Source of the DNA: Hyperoodon ampullatus
Lineage: Eukaryota > Chordata > Mammalia > Artiodactyla > Ziphiidae
Direction of reading: 5' to 3'
Assembly: GCA_949752795.1 (NCBI GenBank)
Contig: OX457063.1
Coordinates: 72,981,771-73,045,770 of the forward strand
Length of the DNA stretch: 64,000 nt
Positions within the stretch are counted from its first letter, which is position 1; every line of letters begins with the position of its first letter. The notes under the pieces were generated by a model. The model saw only the letters and a list, made by a program, of their open reading frames with translations, ran no database searches and was not told where the DNA came from. The translations under genes and the position numbers were made by a program. Of the stretch, positions 1 to 11,860 are shown piece by piece.

Positions 1-220
1 TGCCAACCCCATGATCCTTTTTCCTCTCCAGGACATATTTCTCTCACCACGCTTGCAGATCCTGAACATTCTGCCCTTGTTTTCAGAAGGAACCTCTGTG
101 ATTTGCCATTTAATTGTTTGTCTGACTCTGAGAGACCTCTTAACAACAAATAAAAAGAAATTACTAAAATGGGAAGCTATGATGATATATCCCTTTAGTC
201 CTCCTCAAGAGCCGGGCCTT
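1..220. other. Unique sequence, nothing recognised
   Basis: Non-repetitive AT-rich flank before the first SINE. A short reading frame runs from 11 into the SINE but has no coding features. Confidence 0.5.
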
Positions 221-235
221 GAAAAGACACACAAG

Positions 236-771
236 GGGCTTCCCTGGTGGCACAGTGGTTAGTAATCCATCTGCCAGTGCAGGGGACAGGGGTTCGATCC
301 CTGGTCCAGGAAAATCCCGCATGCCGTGGAGCAAGTAAACCTGTATGCCACAACTACTGAGCCTGTGCTCTAGAGCCTGTGAGCCACAACTCTCATGTTG
401 CATTTACTGTTTACATTTGTTTTATTGTACATAGCTTTGTAAACATTATTGCCTAAGATATTTGTATATAACTTGGGCTTTGTAGCTTTTATTTATTCAG
501 AACTCATATGGCATGTTAAAGACTTATGATGGTGTCCTACTCTGGGCAGCTGTGCAACTCCTGACGCCCATGCGCCAAGAACCCATGCTCCGCGAAAAGA
601 GAAGCCACTGCAATGAGAAGCCTACGCACCGCAAAGAAGAGTAGCCCCCACTCACTGCAACTAGAGAAAGCCTGTGCACAGCAACAAAGACCCAACGCAG
701 CCAAAAATAAATAAATTAATTAATTTAAAAACTTAAAAAAAAATAAAGACAGCTTGAGTTTGGAAAAAAAA
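236..771 (+). mobile_element. CHR-1 type SINE, interrupted
   Basis: tRNA-derived cetartiodactyl SINE. The head at 236 carries the Pol III A box (TGGCACAGTGG) and a B box (GGTTCGATCCC) near 291. The long CHR-1 body with its repeated CCACAACTACTGAGCC units follows. It breaks off near 396, resumes near 547 and ends in an AAATAAAT-type tail. About 150 bp of unrelated AT-rich sequence lies between the two halves. The upstream flank GAAAAGACAC (221-230) recurs at 772-781, consistent with a target-site duplication. Confidence 0.9.
396..547. other. Unrelated segment inside CHR-1
   Basis: About 150 bp of AT-rich sequence with no CHR similarity splits the SINE body. I could not identify a family or convincing flanking duplications. 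Boundaries are good to about 5 bp, set by where the CHR-1 pattern stops and restarts. Confidence 0.6.
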
Positions 772-783
772 GAAAAGACACGT

Positions 784-1200
784 GGGACTTCCCTGGTGGT
801 GCAGTGGTTAAGCATCCACCTGCCAATGCAGAGGACAGGAGTTTGAGCCCTGGTCCGGGAAGATCCCACATGCTGCAGAGCAGCTAAGCCTGTGTGCCAC
901 AGCTACTGAGCCTGCACTCTAGAGCCCGCGAGACTCTCAACCACTGCGCCACCAGGGAAGCCCTCTAGAGCCCGTGAGCCACAACTACTGAGCCCACGTG
1001 CCACAACTACTGAAGCCAGCACGCCTAGAGCCCATGCTCTGCAACAAGAGAAGCCACAACCATGAGAAAAGTCCACATACTGCAACAAAGAGTAGCCCCC
1101 GCTTGCTGCACCTAGAGAAAGCCCGCACTCAGCAACTAAGACCCAATTCCACCATAACTAACTAACTAACTAACTAAATAAATAAATAAATTTATAATAA
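784..1200 (+). mobile_element. CHR-1 type SINE, tandem to the previous one
   Basis: Second full-length CHR-1 in the same orientation, starting GGGACTTCCC. The body is complete to the AGTAGCCCCCGCT block and ends in (TAAC)n/(TAAA)n around 1157-1195. It is flanked by AAAAGACAC at 773-781 and 1202-1210. A 30-bp inverted copy of a CHR 5' head sits inside it at 933-962. Confidence 0.93.
917..978 (-). repeat. 30-bp inverted CHR head with 16-bp duplicated flanks
   Basis: Positions 933-962 are the reverse complement of the first 30-odd bases of a CHR SINE (GGCTTCCCTGGTGGCGCAGT and on). It is bounded by CTCTAGAGCCCGCGAG (917-932) and CTCTAGAGCCCGTGAG (963-978), which match 15 of 16. The host CHR-1 has this 16-mer once at this point, so the second copy looks like a target-site duplication. 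Confidence 0.8.
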
Positions 1201-1214
1201 AAAAAGACACTTGA

Positions 1215-2880
1215 CAATTCTTTGTTAAATTGAATTGCATAATTTAGCCTAAATAACCTTTCCTCACTAGTCATTTCCCCATCTCTCCCTAGCTACACTG
1301 CCTGTTTACACTTTTATTTGAAGGAAGGATTGCTTCACGATTCTCATATGATATAGGTCTATCTATGTAGTATTTATATATACTGTTGAATTTAGGAAAA
1401 TCTGCTAACCTGATGGATCATGATCAAACTCTTATTAACTACAAACTCCTTGAAACTTCCTAATATTTCTGTCTTGTAGTTTGTTTTTCACTAGTTTTGG
1501 CTATTAGAAGTACTTCCAATAAGCTTTATTCTGTTAGCCACAGTTTTGGATACTTGCTCAAGCTATTAAAATGATATACCTCTCACTTTGTGTCATTTGC
1601 CAATTTAATGATCCCACCTACTCTTCTACACCCAGTTAATTGATAAAGAGGTTAGAAAAATGGAATCTTCCACTGCCTGGGCACAGCCTGCCTGGCATTT
1701 CAGTACTGCTGTTGGAGTTGTAGCATCAAGTCACATTTTGTAAGGCAGTTTTGTGTAGAATGTGGTCAAGCTTACTAGATTCATGCACATCACTTTACAC
1801 TATCAGGTTTGTCCCACAAAATCATTAGAGACAGTTCATTCTGTTATTTGTTGCTCTTTATGGCATCATATTGCCCTCATGGGGGCTTAATAGAGGCTTT
1901 TAAAATTTGTAACTATGTATTTGGTAGAAATTAGAAAGATTCTCTATTTCCCTACCATAGTAAGATACAGAATTTCTCAGTTTCAATGATTCTCAACCCA
2001 TCAGTATTCAAAGGTACGACTTTGTGTGAAACTTCTGTTTTTCAATAGAGCTGACTAAAAGCCAGTTGACTCTATATTTTTAATGCACTCAGCCTATTTT
2101 AATAGTTACCTACTTCTGAGTGTCCTGCCCTGAATTTTACGTTCACTATATTTATAAAGATGAAAGACAAAGCAGCTTTTTAGTCTCTTTTTTTTTTTTG
2201 GTATCATCTATTATCAATCTCCTTTACCCATTTAATAAAGGAGTCACATTTTCTTTCTTTTCACCCATTCACCTTTTCAAACCTCCAGCTTCACTTGACC
2301 CTGCCATAAAGTCCTAGAAATAGTATATAGGAGTTTGAAAGGCAAGCAGTTCCTACAGCATTCTTACATTTCAATTTTGCGGCACAGTGAATACTGACAG
2401 CATAATAAGGACTTTAAAAACTAAGGTAAAGCAAACTATGAACGCTGTGAGAATTTTTAATTTCACAAAACTCAGCAGGTGTAAGGAAGCATTTTTCTTT
2501 TTGTTTTTTTGCATGTTAGGTCTATCAAGTCATAAAATTGAAGAATTTAATTTGCTTGTACAACACTTTGAGTCTGCATCAGATTTTTTAGATGTTATTT
2601 TAAAAAACAATTTTTAAAATACAGTTTCAGGTGTCTTTGTTTCTTAGAAGACATCTACATATTTAAGTAATATTTAAGTAGTATGCTTTAGACTAGTTAG
2701 GTTTATTTAAAAAAAAAACTGACTGAAACTTAACAAAATTAATTTTTTTTCTTGGATGGCTCTAATAAATTTACCAGATCAAAGAATTGCATTTTTTATT
2801 TTAATAACTGTCACCTGGGTTAAGAATTATGCTTAGTTTAAAAAAATGCAAACAATACTACTACTTCTAAATTTATTTTG
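1215..2880. other. Unique AT-rich sequence
   Basis: No SINE, LINE or gene signal seen. Short frames at 2120-2317 and 2387-2617 have random-looking composition and no domain. Only short T runs stand out, for example near 2190-2201. Confidence 0.5.
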
Positions 2881-2884
2881 TTAA

Positions 2885-3265
2885 TGAAGCCACTACATAA
2901 ATTTAGCACTTTTTTTTAAATTAATTGCTCACACTGAAAAGGGCTAAATTCAGAGTAACTCTCAGTTTCAAAGACCTAATTGCCAAGGACCTAGTCTTAA
3001 TATTAACTAGGATAATTATTATGCAAAGCATACCCACCCAGAATGTTTGCATAGCTATCACAAGCGCTTTCATAAATGATGCTTTAATTAGTCTTAATTA
3101 GAATTTGTTTAAGTCAGCAGGGAATGCAGGGCCCGTGAAATGATGTATGTAATAAGCATCAGGCTCACTTTTTACTTGGGGAATAGAGCTGACAAAATCA
3201 CATCACGTTAAATTGATTCAGTCAGAATTAAAATTCTTATGGTATTAATTAAATGGGGGATCTCA
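2885..3265. promoter_or_regulatory. Candidate conserved non-coding element rich in homeodomain sites
   Basis: Repeat-free block with clustered TAATTA cores: TTAATTG at 2921, TTAATTAG at 3084 and again at 3094 (one helical turn apart), and ATTAATTAA at 3244. A partly palindromic octamer-like ATGCAAAGCAT lies at 3021-3031. Such clustering is typical of developmental enhancers but also arises in AT-rich DNA. No alignment was available, so conservation is inference. Confidence 0.3.
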
Positions 3266-3319
3266 TTAGCAGGCTGCAGGGTGACGGAACGACTCTTTGG
3301 CGACCAGATGTGAGGAAAG

Positions 3320-6300
3320 AAGCACGGAAAGAGAGTACCATTAGGCCAGAAAGCATCTTATTCTTAGATACAGACATGATGACATTCAACCTGGTCCAAA
3401 GTTGTCCAACTATATATATTAAGATACCGGGAACTCAGAACAATTTTTTTTTTTTTTTTGGTCATTTGATTTCTTCAAACTTCTTCATTCTTTACCTCAG
3501 TAAAAAAAATTCTGAGTATTCAGAATCATCATTTTTATTTGACAAACCAACTCAGTATAGTTGGGAATCAATAAATAATTTAAATGGATAAATGTGGTTT
3601 TTATTATTTAAATACATGTTTTCCTTTATGGACATGAAATTCATTGAGAAATTATATCTAAGGTTCTTCATTTCTTACCTACCTTTCTTCTCATTGGTTC
3701 AATGATAACGCTGAAAACATAACTTCGTATAATCAAATAAGTAATAGGGTATCGATTAATGCATTCACAGAGCCACTGGTGATTTTTCTTCTTGCTGCTG
3801 TATGATAGCAAAAGAAGAAAGAAGGCACACTTTGTTATTTGTAAAGCAGTTCTGAGTGTATAAGTCTAGTCATGGATGGATGATATTTATTTCCAATTAG
3901 CATATGTTTTGTGAATGGCAAGGGGCATATGCTGTGGCTGTGTACATTTTTGGTCAATAGTAACAATTCAAGCTTTTGGTTTATTCCTTCCAGCACTTGT
4001 AAAAATGAATATTTTTCTTACAAATGCTAATGAGTAGAAAAATACTGAGGCTAAATCTTCCTATTCAAAGACATTGAGTTATATAGCTGATATTTAACTA
4101 TAGAGGAAGTGAGTCTTAATTGTTATTCATAGGAAAACATGAATTTTTTGAATACATAGCCAACTTTTTAAAGTAAAAATCAGAAAGTTAATTTAATAGT
4201 TGGTAGAATTTAAAAATTGTCTCTACTCACACTTTGTAATAAACAAATAAATAAGTAAATAAAAGTGCAGTATCTACTGTAGGCTACCATCTATGTGGGA
4301 AAATGGTTTTGATTTCTTTTTACTTTAAAAATGGATAGATTTCTTCAGTATTTGAGTGATAGAAAATACCACTAGGAATATCAAGGAGAATGTAGACTGT
4401 GAGTAAACTTATCTCTTGGGAATAGATACATCCTTGCTTCCAAATAGGACAGTTTTAGTCTCAAACATCCGTTTCCTCTCTCCAGTAATTTTTATTTTTA
4501 TGGAAGTAATTTTATGTTGTATCATTTCCTGTTCCATTTAGATTTTTTCTCCCCAAAATGAGGTATCAAGATTTAAAGGCACAATATAGATTGTTAAAAA
4601 CCAGCTTGAGTGTCTCACTCTACTCTGAAATGTTTTGTATATTTTATATTCTGACTACTTCACCCCTGACAGGTTGTTGAGAGTTTAAGTAAAACATAAC
4701 AACAATGACCAGCATTTCAAATCCTGAGAACATTTTAAAAAGTCAAAGCACACTATGCCAATGCCTTCTCAGCAGAGTGTAACAAATGAAAATACACTTC
4801 TGTAGCCATCCACCTTTTTAAACCTCATTCTGGAATTGGTTATAACAAGGACAAAAGCTGATCTAACATTGGGCCATTTCCTTGACAACACGAAGAAAGA
4901 AAATGCAAGTTCATTCTGAGCTGATCCTTTTTGCAAAGATGCTGCTATGCAGAGTAAACATTATGGAGTATAGTTCTTCTTTAGCATTTCCAGACACAAA
5001 GTCAAGTGGCTTGTTCTTCTACAGTGTTATATAGCCTATGCCAGATAAACCAACAACTGTACTGGTGACAGGGTATTTTGCATATCAGTAACTGAGTAAA
5101 CATACATATTAAGATGATCTGCAAATGGTCAGCCTTGAAATGAATTCTTTGTTGGCGCCTAGGAATTTATATGAGACCTGCTCCCTTCAATGTTCTCCTA
5201 TAGACATTATTTTGGGCTTTTTTTTTTTTAGTTTAAGATGTTTAAAACAATAATCCTAGTTTTGTTGCCACAATCAACCATGAGTGGAAAAAAAAATTCC
5301 CAACACATCCTATTTAGGAAACTGGCTTTCTCATGGCTATTTTTCTTCCTGGGGAAAAAAAAATACCATATTTATTTTATAACTATGCCTGGAGCCAACT
5401 CCTGTGCTCCTTGCCTTCAGCAACAGACAAACCTCTACTGAGGCTTTTTACAGCCTAAAGGAATATAGTAAAAGGTTACATAAACATTCAGAAAAATAAA
5501 TTAATAACCCCAAGCCTTCTAAATGTACTGAAGAGGGACAGGCTATATAGTATGCAATGGTTTTGATTTAGGTAAGGCCTGCTGTCCAATATTCAATTCC
5601 ATTTGTAAAATTAATAGCTCCTCCATGAATTGAATGAATTTAAACTTAGAAACATCTCCTTGCGACCTCATGGTGAAGGGTATGGCATTCAGAGTGACAG
5701 AGGCGTATATTTGCATATTGCTCTTCCATGTCCTGGTTTGAGACATTTGGGAGATCATGAAAACTCTGTCTACCTTACATGAAGAACGAATGCGTGTCCC
5801 GTCCCCTAAGCTGTACTCCACGAAGGCAGGAGACTAGGTATGTCTAGCTTTGCCTGAGCCCAAAATATCATATTGCTCAGTTCATTTTTGTTATAAATAA
5901 AAGAGTAAATCAAATCACCTTACTTATATAGTGATGAAAGAAAAATGAAGTTTTATATTTAGCAGCTATCAGATCATTTCTTGAGAGCCATTTGTGATAC
6001 AGGAGGAAAGAGGAGAAACACAGGCACTCAAACAGTAGGAAGTATTGTTCTGCAGCAATGGGTGAACTAAAAAAGGATACCAAGAGTGGATTCATAAGCC
6101 AGGAGAGAAATGCTGCTTGCTACATAATACTGTCTAACTTGAGCCTAAGAACAGTATCAGAGCTCCTGTTATAACATGAGAAAACAACAGGAAATTTCGA
6201 ATATTGAGAAATTTGTCTTGTTCATGGAACGTCTGTTGGGAATGTTTAATTCATTAAAACATTATCTTCAAATTTTTCTTTAATATAAATTTCATCTTTT

Positions 6301-6611
6301 AAGATGACACAGCTAACCTCCATTCCCACCGTAAATTAAATTATTAAGACTAAATTAAGTCCAGACATCATGATTTTTAGAAAGTTTGGAGGGAAAGAAA
6401 AATCATGCATCTGTGATTCTTGAAATTATGGCAAATAGTGGGAAGGGGCATTTTGCTTTGGTGGATTAATGCTAAATCAGAAGTCATATTGTCTATGTGA
6501 CCCTGGGTTAAGTCCCTTATTTGCGACCACCTCCACTATTGTTAAATGGTCAGAAAGAGTAATACCATGATATTTTAAATAGCAAAGATGTTCTTAGAAT
6601 TAAGGCCAAAT
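3320..6611. other. Unique AT-rich sequence
   Basis: No gene or clear repeat. It contains a T run at 3444-3459 and an AAAT-type simple repeat around 4236-4262. Short frames at 3253-3591, 5238-5441 and 5543-5821 lack motifs, compositional bias or splice context. Confidence 0.5.
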
Positions 6612-6626
6612 AAGAAGGCCAGAAAC

Positions 6627-6835
6627 GGGCTTCCCTGGTGGCGCAGTGGTGGAGAGTCTGCCTGCCAATGCAGGGGACACGGGTTCGTGCCCCGGTCCGG
6701 GAAGATCCCACATGCCACTGAGCGGCTAGGCCCATGAGCCATGGCCGTTGAGCCTGCGCGTCCAGAGCCTGTGCTCCGCAATAGGAGAGGCCACAACGGT
6801 GAGAGGCCCGCGTACTGCAAAAAAAAAAAAAAAAC
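6627..6835 (+). mobile_element. CHR-2 SINE
   Basis: Short CHR type, complete from GGGCTTCCCTGG to the A tail. A box TGGCGCAGTGG and B box GGTTCGTGCC are present. It is flanked by 15-bp duplications, AAGAAGGCCAGAAAC at 6612-6626 and AAGAAGGCCAGGAAC at 6836-6850, with one mismatch. Confidence 0.96.
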
Positions 6836-6850
6836 AAGAAGGCCAGGAAC

Positions 6851-7150
6851 ACAAGGAATCCATATAGGAGCCTAACCACATTTCACTATCATTTATCAGA
6901 AGAGGTGCCTTTTATTTCCTGGTACCACAGACCTTACCAGCTGTTACAGTCTGTGCTTATAACATCCCAGTCAAAATTCTTAAGGATGTTGAATTATTTA
7001 GTCCTATTATATCTCCCAAACTGCTGCCTTAACATGTAATTCTTTCATAGAGTATTATACATACAACATCTTTGTATGATCTGGGAATTTTATGCAGGGT
7101 GTTGATTGTAATAAAAAGTGACTGAATTTTTTTTTTTTGTAAGAGTAAGT
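6851..7150. other. Unique sequence
   Basis: Nothing recognised apart from a T run near 7128-7138. Confidence 0.45.
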
Positions 7151-7500
7151 GAAGTTTTGGTATTTGACTGCTGACAGCTTTCATGCCCCACCTCTACCTC
7201 TTTCCCTCTGCATTAAGAAAGCCCTCACTCCTTTGGCCCTGGCAGGAAGTTCAAACCATGCCAGCCCCCATCAATGCCTGTGGGACCCTCACCGCAGCCT
7301 TACTCCTTAACCACCTTTAATAAAACCCCACGGCAGACACCTTACCCCACTCTCTTAATCCATTTTTGGACTAGCTTGGGAGCCAGCCCTTCTTTCCCCA
7401 GGGGTGTTCATTATGTGAATAATAAACCTTTGTATACTCTCTTGTATCATCAGTCTCAACATACGAACCAAATCTTGGGCATGTGAGTCCATCCTACCTC
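7150..7500 (+). mobile_element. Possible solo LTR remnant
   Basis: C-rich, pyrimidine-biased stretch with two polyadenylation-type hexamers (AATAAA near 7319 and near 7420). The second is followed by CTCTCTTGTATCATCAGTCTC, which resembles the R/U5 region of mammalian retroviral LTRs. No internal retroviral genes, paired LTR or clean TG...CA ends were identified. Family unknown. Confidence 0.3.
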
Positions 7501-10500
7501 TGATGGGTGATCACAGCACCCGTTCAACATGTGTCTTTGCCACAGACAGAAGTTAAATGCTGAACACGGAGGAGGAGGATCTGTTTATTTGTTTGTTTGT
7601 TTTAATGCAGTGCACTTTTCGTCTGTGATTTCTTTAAGACTCTGGATGCCCTGTGGACCAACAGCTCTGTAATAGACCAAAAAGAACTAGATATTGATAT
7701 GATTAAGAATATCAACAGCAGGGACAGAGGTTAGGATGAAAACCTGAAGGGCTATCAAGTCCCATTTCTTCAGGGCATAAGTTGATCTCCAGCTGGGATC
7801 AGAAATTTTCACTAGTGGTGTAGCACTGCCTAATTAGCTGCATTACGGAAGACTGACTTTCTCTGAGTGCTGGCCTCAGTTGGAGACAGGAAACTCACCT
7901 ACTTCAGTGGTAAGGCTGTAACACTTAATTAATTAATGGTTGCAGCATATTTATGATCTTGGGATAAAAGGGCTATAGGAGTGAAAGTATTACTATATTC
8001 CTATTGCTACTGGGAAACATGAGTCACTTTGGCAAATTAATCCAAATTGAAATATATTTTTTACCCAAAGATTGGTAAATTGTGAATACCTTCAGAATCT
8101 CTTTCCTCTCCATTAATTCCAAAAACTTGGGTCAGTTTTGTAAAGTATGACTTATTTTTACTATAGAATTTGATGCTCATGGAATAAAGCTTCAAGGTAT
8201 GACTACATGCTCATATTATAGTAAGCACTGTTATTTACTATAACAGTGGATATGGAGATGGAAATGGAGAATGATTCTTGATCCAGTAATAAAAATTCTC
8301 ATTGTTCATATAGATAAGGACTCAAAGTAATGATGACTTGACTGATCGAAATTAGGGGACAAGTCTAACTGATATTAAGTCAGAAAACTTCTCTCTTGGT
8401 TTTCTGTGAAGTAACCATGTGGTAGATAGGAGGAAACAGCTCAGCTAAATTACTGAAGAAATAAAGGTGAGCAGAGATAGATCCAGTTCAAGCTCTGGAT
8501 AAATAACAAAGGCAGGAAGAGAAATGAAGTCATTAGGAAACACTGAAGGAAGAAATCAGGCGATAGTTCTGGCACATGGAAGTATTAGTAGGATGGCAAT
8601 AAGAAATCTAAATAGAACGATGCATACTCTTTGAAAAGATGGGCCATTTATATGGTCTTATTATTTCATAGCAATCTTAAATAGAATAAAAGTATTAAAG
8701 TTTTTTCTTCTTTTAAGTTTTCCCCAAAATGTCTTGTCTCTGCTATATAAACTCATTCTCTAAATCTCAACTACTTTATGACTGCACCATAAATGCAAAA
8801 AAATAATTATGTTTTCTACTCCTGTCTCACAGGAGTCTAGCATAGAAAATATATTTACACTAGGCTGCTTCACTGGGTTTTAAACTTCCTAATAGCAGAA
8901 AGGGACTTGGAGGGACTTGGCAGGCAGAGGGGCCCCAAATGTGTTGATCTACAGTGTGAAGCACAATTGATAAAGCCTCAGCAGAAGAAGGCTTTAGAGA
9001 AAATGATAAGTACTGCAAGAAAACCATTTTCTAAAGTGCCAAAAACAATTACCACTTGCACTTTGACCTTCTCAATTTTTCTAAGTAGTAGTAGGAAGGA
9101 AATGCCTGAACAAAAGCTTTGCAGAAAAAAGACTTGGGTCAGACAAGGAGTTCAGCTAGAGGATAACCAACTATCAAGATGCTTTCTGGGTATCAGGGAA
9201 TAGGATATTCCTTCTGAGATGGTTTTATAATGCTCACTATCACTTGGCAGTTCAGGAAGCAGTTAAAGCCTATATAGGACAACACTGTTAATTTAAAAAA
9301 GGAGATTTCTTGCTCTTTTGCATTTCTAAGCCTCTGTCTTCATAAAACATGAAAAAGGTGGTACAATAATCTGACTCATCCAATCAAAACCTTCCTCCTT
9401 TAAGTGTACAGGAAAAGTTCCCTCTTGATAACATAGAGGGCCTTGTTATCAAGCAAAGTACTGACCCCTAAAAGCCCTGAGCATTTCTTTCTCCACAGAT
9501 ACGATGTAGAATCCTCTCGTATTTATGTTTGTACTTGTCTTAGTTTCTGTGTTTGTCTACATATTTTCATTATAAAAAAGTATAAAACACTTGTATATGT
9601 AACATATTATGTATTTATGAGAATATCATGGATATGCATACACATATGTCTCTTTGGCCCAGTTAAAATTCAGGAAATGATTCCCACATCTTGAACAAAG
9701 TATGTATGTTGGAGGTCATTTTTGAAGTTTAGCATTGAGCAGACTTTGACTAGTGAGAATTTTCTATGTTTGGGAAAGAGAACAAGAAAATACAGTGAAA
9801 TAACCAACCAACCTACAATCCCATGAGTAATCTATAAAATCCTCTCAGACTAACTGGTTTACCTGACCCTCATACTCAGTGTTTGAAAATATTTAGGAAT
9901 GTACCAACTAATGCCTTATCAGTATTCAGCTTTATTGCCAAAACATGTAGGGAAAAGAACAGAAATCCAAGAGCATAAGGAAAGAAGACTAAAAAGTAGC
10001 CCAGGCTAGGGTCTATTTTTAACTCACTTTCTTATCTGTGGTTCAGATCTATTAAACACCTTTAAATTGGGTTAATGTCACCAGCATCTAAGAACTCAGT
10101 GATCCTGAATGTTGTGTAAGTTTTGATGGGGGAATGGGACAGTGCCATCATGAAGTAATCGCCTGTGATGGGAAGAAGTGAAAACAGGAATATAAGACCT
10201 TTGGAAGAAGACAGATAAGGATATAGGGGCTCTGATCTTAATAAAAGAAAAAAAAAGCTGATAGAAAAGACATTAATCACTGGATGGTGACTATTGAGAA
10301 AACATTCCTTTATGATTATGATTATTTGCTTATTAAGCCTAGGTCTGCAGATGACAATGGGGTAAATAACAAATAACATCCTTCAGTACCCTAGGAGAAC
10401 TTCAGCCATCAATCTATGAATTAATCATCAAATATTTGTGAAGGAAAGAGATGGTCCTTACCTGCAAGGATAGGACCTCTAGTTAGAAGAGATACACATG

Positions 10501-11120
10501 TGAATAGTTAAAGGCATTATGTGATAACTTCTAGGGGAAACTGTGTTTTTCATATTAGCTCATACTAAAAATCCATGATGGATTTCATTAATTCAGCAGC
10601 TCCACTCCTTTCCACCTCTACCTCAAGACTCAGGGCATAAACTCAGTCATCTCTTCCACACATGAAAGTCCCCAGAGAGTTGCTCAGTGTGCTCATGAGT
10701 TGCTCATTCATGTTTTCTCTCCAGCTTCCTCACTGATGCCTGAAAGACTCTTGAAAAATAGTCTCACCTCTTCAATGGCTGCCAGTGCCCTCCATGAGAT
10801 TACTCAAACATTGGACGCCACCATCGCTCCTTCTTGGAGTGCAAGGGCTGCACAGTGTTTTGTGGGATAGTTGGGAAGAAGACACATTCCCTAATTTGTG
10901 TCACTAAGAGTTACATCAGCCCCAGAAGCAGCACTACTTGAATTGTAAGTATCACAGAGCCATTCTTGAAAATACTGCCTTAAACTTCTTGTTCTAACTG
11001 CTATAACAGTGAGGGGATTTCTGGGACCACCTGAGAACAGACTCAATGCCATTGCTTTTCTGGATCATTGTTTTTCACATATTGTTTTTCACATATTTCA
11101 CATATTTTTGTGTCCCAGAT
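7500..11120. other. Unique sequence with minor simple repeats
   Basis: Over 3.5 kb with no convincing gene. It contains a TTTG/TTTA run around 7582-7604 and a perfect 14-bp tandem repeat (ATTGTTTTTCACAT) at 11067-11080 and 11081-11094, partly repeated again to 11103. Short frames at 8907-9203, 9443-9694 and 10062-10379 have no recognisable domain. Confidence 0.5.
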
Positions 11121-11129
11121 GCCAGTTAC

Positions 11130-11860
11130 CCTCCTTGATTAAAAACGAAACCTCCGTGTGTATTGTGTCGTGCAAAAATAAATACTGACAAAGTGGGGTA
11201 GGGCTGTGTCTCAGCATCTACTCTGCCTCTGCTGTGCTTGGGATCAGCTGTGCCCTGAGCTGTCGTGATACAATAAAGGAATTCGGGGGTGTGGAAACTT
11301 TTCTCTGGCCTAGGGTGGTCAGAACAGGAAAGGAATAACAGGTGGCACTTAACCTTTGCTGTAAGGATAATTAGAGTCCTATGGGAGGTGGCTTTCCAAG
11401 TAGAAGAGTGGTGTGGTGAATGCTGGTGTGCCCTGCATCTCCCTGCTTCAGACCCAGGCCCTCATTTCCTCAGCTGCCAGGAGTGTTGACTGCTGAAATT
11501 CATAGCCAACTCCTTGTCCAGGAATTGCCCTCAGACTAAGGGACCTATATCACCCAAGGTTATAGCCCCTTTCAAGGGGCAACCACACCCAATGACTGGT
11601 TAATGTGAAAGTACAAAGGCCAGTGAGTGACACCTGTGCAGGCCAGCCCAGCTCTGAAGCTCCTCATGGGTTTGATTGTGGGCTCTGTTGTAACATCACA
11701 GTTCAGCTTCTCCCTCTGCCCAGTCCTGCTCCCATTGCTTCCTTACAGGTGTTCCATAGACAACTTCCATTAAAATTCCTGTGTGTAAATCTCTGTATCA
11801 CAGTCAGTTTTGTGGGAAGCCCATCTAAGAAAAGTGACAAATACGATTTTTAGGGGATCG
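11130..11860 (+). other. GC-richer block, possible ancient retroelement remnant
   Basis: Less AT-rich than its surroundings. Its right end (about 11760-11845) reads as a terminal module: AAAATTCCTG, then GTGTAAATCTCTGTATCACAG, then a GGGAAGCCC-type end. This resembles the 3' edge of old mammalian LTR or LINE repeats. Frames at 11289-11489 and 11605-11853 show no domain. Family not identified. Confidence 0.3.

Noticed and set aside
8907..9203. 98-codon frame with basic composition
   Set aside because: No recognisable domain, conservation evidence or transcription signals; length is within chance expectation for 64 kb.
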